From an uncultured Pseudomonadota bacterium (GTDB lineage Bacteria; Pseudomonadota; Gammaproteobacteria; Steroidobacterales; Steroidobacteraceae), in assembly GCA_902826635.1 (NCBI GenBank), contig CADEFQ010000005.1, forward strand, positions 1 to 64,000: a stretch of 64,000 nucleotides of DNA, written 5' to 3'. Under the pieces are notes generated by a model. That model saw only the letters and a list, made by a program, of their open reading frames with translations. It was not told the origin of the DNA and made no database searches. Position numbers and translations under genes: made by a program. Below, piece by piece: positions 60,031 through 64,000 of the stretch (within the stretch, counting starts at the first letter, position 1; the number at the start of each line of letters is the position of its first letter).

Positions 60031-60983
60031 GGGTGCTCCGGGCAGCGATGCGGCTCGATCGACACGTGCACGATCTGCGGCAGGTGGGCGAGCCGCGCCT
60101 TGTAGATCTCCGGTTCGAGCGGCGCAGCCGCGACCAGCGACACGATCGCGGCGTGGCGCCCCGGCCCGACCCGCCACAGATGCAGGTCGCTCACTCTTTC
60201 ATCGCCGACTTCGATCGCTGCGCGCACGGCGCGGGCGAGCGCCGGGTCCTCCGCTGCGTCGAGCAGGACCGCGCCGGTGTCGCGCATGAGGCGCACTGCC
60301 CAGCGCGCGATCACGACAGCCCCGGCGATCCCGATCACGGGATCGAGCCACACCCAGCCGAGCCAGCGACCGAGCACCAGCGCGACGATCGCCGCCACCG
60401 AAGTGAGCGCATCGGCCAGCACGTGCAGGTAGGCGCCACGCAGGTTCTGATCGACCGCGGACGCCGATGCGTGCTCGTGCTCGTGCTCGTGATCGTGCGC
60501 ATGGCCGTGATCGTGATCGTGTGCATGGCCGTCGCCGAGCAGCAGCGCACTCACGAGATTCACGACGAGCCCGAGTACGGCGACCGCGATCGCCTCGGTG
60601 AACCTGATCGTGACCGGCGCGAACATGCGCTCGACGGACTCCACCGCGATGAAGAGCGCCGCGGCCGCGAGAATCAGCGCGCTGGCGAATCCGGCAAGGT
60701 CGCCCACCTTGCCCGTGCCAAAGCTGAAGCGCGCACTCCGCGCGTGGCGCCGCGCGTACGCATACGCGAGCCCCGCGATGGCGAGGGCGCCGGCGTGCGT
60801 CGCCATGTGCCAACCGTCGGCGAGCAGTGCCATCGAGCCGAAAATCGTGCCGGCGACGACCTCGCCGACCATCATCACGAGGGTCAGCCCGACGACCCAC
60901 CAGGTACGCCGCGCGTTGCGGTCGTGATGCTCGCCGAGATAGACGTGCTCGTGCTCGAGGTCGTCAGTGCGGTGTACGTGCAT
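60027..60983 (-). CDS. dmeF: Co(II)/Ni(II) efflux CDF transporter DmeF
   Basis: A 318-residue cation diffusion facilitator. The DmeF N-terminus is MHVHRTDDLEHEHVYLGEHH, followed by six membrane segments with GSMALLADGWHMATHAGAL. A His-rich loop (HAHDHDHGHAHDHEHEHEH) and the cytoplasmic C-terminal domain (VGDERVSDLHLWRVGPG) follow. It exports divalent cobalt or nickel (possibly iron or zinc) from the cytoplasm. The ATG at 60983 overlaps the preceding Cys-rich gene by 20 bases and the stop overlaps ltrA. Its placement in a ferrous-iron uptake operon could counter accidental Co or Ni import. Confidence 0.88.
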   Translation of the reverse strand: MHVHRTDDLEHEHVYLGEHHDRNARRTWWVVGLTLVMMVGEVVAGTIFGSMALLADGWHMATHAGALAIAGLAYAYARRHARSARFSFGTGKVGDLAGFASALILAAAALFIAVESVERMFAPVTIRFTEAIAVAVLGLVVNLVSALLLGDGHAHDHDHGHAHDHEHEHEHASASAVDQNLRGAYLHVLADALTSVAAIVALVLGRWLGWVWLDPVIGIAGAVVIARWAVRLMRDTGAVLLDAAEDPALARAVRAAIEVGDERVSDLHLWRVGPGRHAAIVSLVAAAPLEPEIYKARLAHLPQIVHVSIEPHRCPEHP

Positions 60984-61227
60984 GGCGCGCCTTCGCGCCG
61001 GCATTCGCGGGGTTGGCGGAGCAGCCACCACAGCCACCTCCGAGTCCCCGGGCGGCCCGGCGCATCAGCGGTGCCATGATGCCGCGCCCGAAGCGTCCCG
61101 CAAACCCCTCGCCCGGCATCGCATCGTGCAGGGCGCGCACGGCGGAGAATCGGGCGCGCGCGGGCATGACCTGCCACACGACGGAAAGCGACGCGAGCAC
61201 CACGATCAGGATGACGAGCGCGTTCAT
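60964..61227 (-). CDS. FeoB-associated small Cys-rich membrane protein
   Basis: An 87-residue protein with one N-terminal membrane segment (NALVILIVVLASLSVVWQVM), a basic middle part and a Cys-rich tail (GGGCGGCSANP). Small membrane proteins with such a tail commonly follow feoB; the role of the Cys residues (metal binding or redox) is not established. The start overlaps the feoB stop by ATGA (61224-61227), and the end overlaps dmeF by 20 bases. Confidence 0.65.
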   Translation of the reverse strand: MNALVILIVVLASLSVVWQVMPARARFSAVRALHDAMPGEGFAGRFGRGIMAPLMRRAARGLGGGCGGCSANPANAGAKARHARTPH

Positions 61228-63122
61228 GGCGACCACGCGAGTGCGACACGCCAGGTGATGAACGACGCGAGGTACGCGAGCGCGAACAGATATCCCGCCA
61301 TGATGAGCGGATAGCGCCACGACTGGGTTTCCCGCTTCACGACCGCGAGCGTCGAGAGGCATTGCGGGGCGAACACATACCAGGCGAGCAACGAGAGCCC
61401 CGTGGCCACGCTCCAGGTCGAGGAGATCACCGGGAGCAGCGCGCTTTCGAGCGCCGAGTCGGTCGCCGACATTGCGTAGACCGTGCCGAGCGCACTCACC
61501 GCGACTTCGCGCGCCGCGAGCCCCGGCACGAGCGCAACCGCGATCTGCCAGTTGAATCCGATCGGCGCGAACACCACGTGCAGCGCGCGCCCGAGCATGC
61601 CCGCGAAGCTGTACTCGATCGCCGGACCCGTGGCGCCGGGCGGCGGCGCGGGATAACTCGAGAGGAACCACAGCACGATCATCAGCGAGAGGATGATGCC
61701 GCCGACGCGCCGCAGGAAGATGCGCACGCGCTCCCACAGGCCGACCGCGAGACTGCGCAGGTCGGGCCATTGGTAGTCTGGCAGTTCGAGCAGCAGCGGG
61801 TGGTAGGTGCGCTTCGTGAGGAAACGCTTCATGACCCACGCGACGGCCAGTGCGGCGAGCACGCCCGCGGCATAGAGCGCGAACAACACGAGGCCCTGCA
61901 GGTTGAAAGGCCCGACCGCACGCGACGGAATGAAAGCGGCGATCAGCAACGCATAGACCGGCAGCCGCGCGGAACAGGTCATCAGCGGCGCGATCATGAT
62001 GGTCGCGATCCGGTCGCGCACGCTCGGAATGGTGCGCGCGGCCATGATCCCGGGTATCGCGCAGGCGAAACTCGACAGCAGCGGTATGAAAGCGCGGCCC
62101 GACAGGCCCACGCCGCCCATCAACCGATCGAGCAGGTACGCGGCACGCGGCAGGTAACCGCTGTCCTCGAGCACGAGGATGAAGAAAAAGAGGATCAGGA
62201 TCTGCGGCAGGAACACGATCACGGCGCCGAGCCCGGCAATGATGCCGTCGACGAGGAGGCTACGCAGCGCGCCTTCCGGCAACACCCCGGCGACCCAGGT
62301 ACCGAAGGCGCCGACCCCCGCTTCAATCATATCCATGGGCCATGCGGCCCAACTGAACACCGCCTGGAACACGAAGAACAGCACGATCCCGAGCGCGAGC
62401 ATGCCGGCAGCCGGGTGCATCAGGATCGCGTCTGCGCGCGCGGCAGCGCGCGTGCGCAGCGGCTCGCAGTAGCCGGCTTGCTCGAGGATCTGCGGCACGA
62501 GGTGCTGGTTACGTTCGGTCTCGGCGCGATCCGGCGCGAGATTGCAGATCGCGTCGCCCGGCGTCGGCGCGCGCGCCTCGCGCGCCTCGCGCCCCTCGAA
62601 CGCCGCCAGCCCCGCGATCAACGCCTGCGCGCCCGCGGGAGCGATCGCCACGGTCTCGATGACCGGCACCCCGAGCGCAGCCGAAAGCCTGGCGACATCG
62701 AGGCGGAAGCCGCGCTTCTTCGCAAGGTCGCTGCGGTTCAATGCGACGACCATCGGATAGCCGAGCCGTTTGATCTCGAGCACGAGGCGCAGCGACAGCG
62801 GCATGTGGGTGGCGTCCGCGACGCACACGATCACGTCCGGTGGCACCTCACCGTGGGCCCGGCCGAGCACGACATCGCGGGTGATCGCTTCATCCAGCGT
62901 CGTCGGGGACAGGCTGTACGCACCCGGCAGGTCGAGCACTGAATAATGCCGCCCCGCCCGATCGCGGAACTGGCCTTCCTTGCGCTCGACGGTGACGCCG
63001 GGGTAATTCGCGACTTTCTGGCGACTGCCCGTGAGCCGATTGAAGAGCGCGGTCTTGCCGCAGTTCGGCACGCCGACGAGCGCGATGCGCACGTCCGCCA
63101 GTCGCCGGTTGGCGGAGTCCAT
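61224..63122 (-). CDS. feoB: Ferrous iron transporter FeoB
   Basis: A 632-residue protein. The N-terminal G domain has GVPNCGKTALFNRL, DLPGAYSL and NRSD (G4). A GDI-like part follows, and then the membrane domain with Gate-type segments (FIPLLSSFACAIPGIMAARTI and REVAVSALGTVYA). It is shorter than the enterobacterial protein (about 770 residues) but normal for the shorter subclass. It moves Fe(II) into the cytoplasm. It starts 4 bases after feoA. Confidence 0.95.
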   Translation of the reverse strand: MDSANRRLADVRIALVGVPNCGKTALFNRLTGSRQKVANYPGVTVERKEGQFRDRAGRHYSVLDLPGAYSLSPTTLDEAITRDVVLGRAHGEVPPDVIVCVADATHMPLSLRLVLEIKRLGYPMVVALNRSDLAKKRGFRLDVARLSAALGVPVIETVAIAPAGAQALIAGLAAFEGREAREARAPTPGDAICNLAPDRAETERNQHLVPQILEQAGYCEPLRTRAAARADAILMHPAAGMLALGIVLFFVFQAVFSWAAWPMDMIEAGVGAFGTWVAGVLPEGALRSLLVDGIIAGLGAVIVFLPQILILFFFILVLEDSGYLPRAAYLLDRLMGGVGLSGRAFIPLLSSFACAIPGIMAARTIPSVRDRIATIMIAPLMTCSARLPVYALLIAAFIPSRAVGPFNLQGLVLFALYAAGVLAALAVAWVMKRFLTKRTYHPLLLELPDYQWPDLRSLAVGLWERVRIFLRRVGGIILSLMIVLWFLSSYPAPPPGATGPAIEYSFAGMLGRALHVVFAPIGFNWQIAVALVPGLAAREVAVSALGTVYAMSATDSALESALLPVISSTWSVATGLSLLAWYVFAPQCLSTLAVVKRETQSWRYPLIMAGYLFALAYLASFITWRVALAWSP

Positions 63123-63126
63123 GCGA

Positions 63127-63420
63127 TCAGACCGGCGTGACGGCGGGCGTGACCATCACCGCACACGCCTCGCGACGCCGCAGCGCAAAGGTTGAGCCGC
63201 GCACACGCACCGCGAGCGGATCGCCGAGCGGCCACATCGATTCGACGATCTCGATCTCGACCCCTTGCACGAAACCGAGTTCGATCAATCGCTGCCCCAC
63301 CGTCGAGTGCAGCGCATCGTCGATGACAGGCGTCTCGTCGAGCACGCATTGCACGATCGCGCGCGCGCCTCTCCGCAGGTTCGTCAGCGGAACGGGCAAC
63401 GCGGAGGCGGCGGCGCTCAT
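63127..63420 (-). CDS. feoA: FeoA-family SH3-like iron-transport protein
   Basis: A 97-residue protein with the FeoA SH3-like fold: LTNLRRGARAIVQCVLD, QRLIELGFVQGVEIEIVESM, GDPLAVRVRGSTFALRRREA. FeoA assists FeoB. It is the first gene of the run feoA-feoB-Cys-rich-dmeF-ltrA-amidohydrolase. The upstream region is unusually AT-rich (about 63475-63600), typical of a regulated promoter. It does not contain a convincing Fur box by eye. Confidence 0.92.
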   Translation of the reverse strand: MSAAASALPVPLTNLRRGARAIVQCVLDETPVIDDALHSTVGQRLIELGFVQGVEIEIVESMWPLGDPLAVRVRGSTFALRRREACAVMVTPAVTPV

Positions 63421-63521
63421 GGGGTCAGTATCCAGCTAACGCGAATGCTTCGCAATTGCGGGCGGCACAGATTCCCATGTCGTCTATTTGAACTATATAC
63501 GCAACAATACGCGATACTAGA

Positions 63522-63544
63522 TGCAATACTGTTTCGTTATTGCA
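63522..63544. promoter_or_regulatory. TGCAATA-N9-TATTGCA inverted repeat between feoA and tetR
   Basis: Perfect 7-base arms with a 9-base spacer lie in the AT-rich gap between divergent feoA and the TetR-type gene. The size and symmetry fit a TetR-family operator. It would allow the regulator to control itself and perhaps the feo run. Confidence 0.5.
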
Positions 63545-63569
63545 GAGATACTGGGCAAGAATGCATTAA

Positions 63570-63598
63570 TTGACACCGCGTCATCCTATACCTAGCCT
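63570..63598 (+). promoter_or_regulatory. Possible tetR promoter
   Basis: TTGACA (63570-63575) and TAGCCT (63593-63598) are 17 bases apart. The -35 is perfect and the -10 is weak. With this reading the transcript would begin at the ATG (63605), so the mRNA would be leaderless. A better -10, TATACC (63587-63592), lies too close to the -35. Confidence 0.3.
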
Positions 63599-63604
63599 AC
63601 GCCC

Positions 63605-64000
63605 ATGAGCTACATCGCCGAGCGCCGCAAGGAAGAGAAGGAACGCCGGCGCGCGGACCTCATCGACGCCGCCGAAGCGGTGGCGGCCGAAGTGGGCATC
63701 GATGCAATGACCATGGACGAGGTCGCACGCAAGGCGCGCCTGTCGCGCGCACTGCTCTATGTTTATTTCCAGGACAAACCCGACCTGCTCTTCGCGATCT
63801 GCGAGCGCGGGTTCGCGAACCTGCGGGCGCGCTTCGAGACGGCCGCGCAAGCGCCCGCGAGCGGTCGAGCGCAGATCGGTTCGATCGGTCGCGCGTTCGT
63901 CGATTTTTCGCGCGAGCAGCCCATCTATTACGACGCGCTCGCAAAATTCGCGATGCACTCGCCCGCAACGATCGAAGGTGATTCGCACGAGCACCGCTGC
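63605..64000 (+). CDS. TetR/AcrR-family transcriptional regulator, truncated at the window end
   Basis: The first 132 residues are visible. The N-terminal helix-turn-helix is DLIDAAEAVAAEVGIDAMTM then DEVARKARLSRALLYVYF, the TetR pattern. The C-terminal ligand domain starts but the stop lies beyond the window. It is divergent from feoA with a 184-base AT-rich gap that contains a TetR-like inverted repeat. The effector is unknown. No ribosome binding site is obvious before the ATG. Confidence 0.82.
   Translation, partial: MSYIAERRKEEKERRRADLIDAAEAVAAEVGIDAMTMDEVARKARLSRALLYVYFQDKPDLLFAICERGFANLRARFETAAQAPASGRAQIGSIGRAFVDFSREQPIYYDALAKFAMHSPATIEGDSHEHRC

Noticed and set aside
60422-60540. Short tandem GTGCTCGTGATC-like repeats that could look like a CRISPR or VNTR
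   Set aside because: They encode the His-rich loop of DmeF in frame, and spacing is irregular, with no repeat-spacer structure.
61362-62942. A plus-strand open frame of 526 codons opposite feoB
   Set aside because: His/Arg/Glu-rich shadow of feoB with no recognisable domain; FeoB reads perfectly on the minus strand.
63421-63604. Fur box in the feoA promoter region
   Set aside because: AT-rich, but no stretch comes close to the 19-base Fur consensus by eye. A profile search is needed to exclude a divergent site.

Overview
This is a 64 kb high-GC chromosomal window from a Gammaproteobacterium. A relative of the Nevskiales, Steroidobacterales or Xanthomonadales fits best. The evidence is gene content and order: dapF-DUF484-xerC-hslVU, ubiE-ubiJ-ubiB with a separate ubiK, an AlgZ/AlgR-type pair, yifB, THX, DUF971, YajQ and FeoAB. 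The species assignment is inference. No rRNA, tRNA or CRISPR array was found. Genes are densely packed, and many neighbours overlap by ATGA, TTGA or CTGA.

Layout. 1-2273: an ECF sigma/anti-sigma pair with a lipoprotein running off the left edge, and a TorF-type porin. 2371-4430: a GFA-family enzyme, then a scar of broken genes (methyltransferase, two acetyltransferases, an IS21 IstB tail) and a secreted protein cut at its 3' end. 4427-8778: a divergent locus of two lipoproteins sharing a monohaem c-type module and a beta-barrel protein that carries a haem motif. 8779-16211: yifB, ubiK, a sigma-54-type amtB promoter with amtB, a DUF4124 protein, a beta-hydroxyacid dehydrogenase, the AlgZ/AlgR pair and an unknown protein. 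16208-20166: a flavin/2Fe-2S reductase and a PD40 protein divergent from a CadC-like TPR regulator. 20176-24953: the dapF to hslU cluster. 24983-31773: an M61 peptidase, a GNAT, an esterase, a CDGSH protein, two response regulators and a CHASE3 kinase. 32048-38031: a FabH-like synthase, THX and a three-gene 2-oxoacid oxidoreductase operon with its own NADPH/FAD/Fe-S subunit. 38116-41871: a palindromic repeat element, DUF971, a candidate small RNA and ubiE-ubiJ-ubiB.

41868-50534: a complete trpEGDCFBA operon followed by an MFS gene and a thioesterase gene. It sits behind a trpL leader peptide with three consecutive Trp codons and a textbook attenuator. The promoter spacing predicts that trpL mRNA is leaderless. 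50571-55905: a catalase with an upstream palindrome, a small ribbon-helix-helix-like protein, a HerA-like ATPase, DUF2780 and YajQ. 55902-63420: a BtuF-like binding protein and HiPIP, then a tightly overlapped run feoA-feoB-small Cys-rich protein-dmeF-ltrA-amidohydrolase. 63605 to the end: a divergent TetR regulator, truncated by the window edge.

Most of the window is ordinary core metabolism. The points most worth a second look are the leaderless trp leader, the haem-tagged porin locus, a 75-nt candidate small RNA at 38681-38755, an 11-bp-periodic CTGAT array before the CadC-like regulator, and the palindromic repeat element at 38116-38335.
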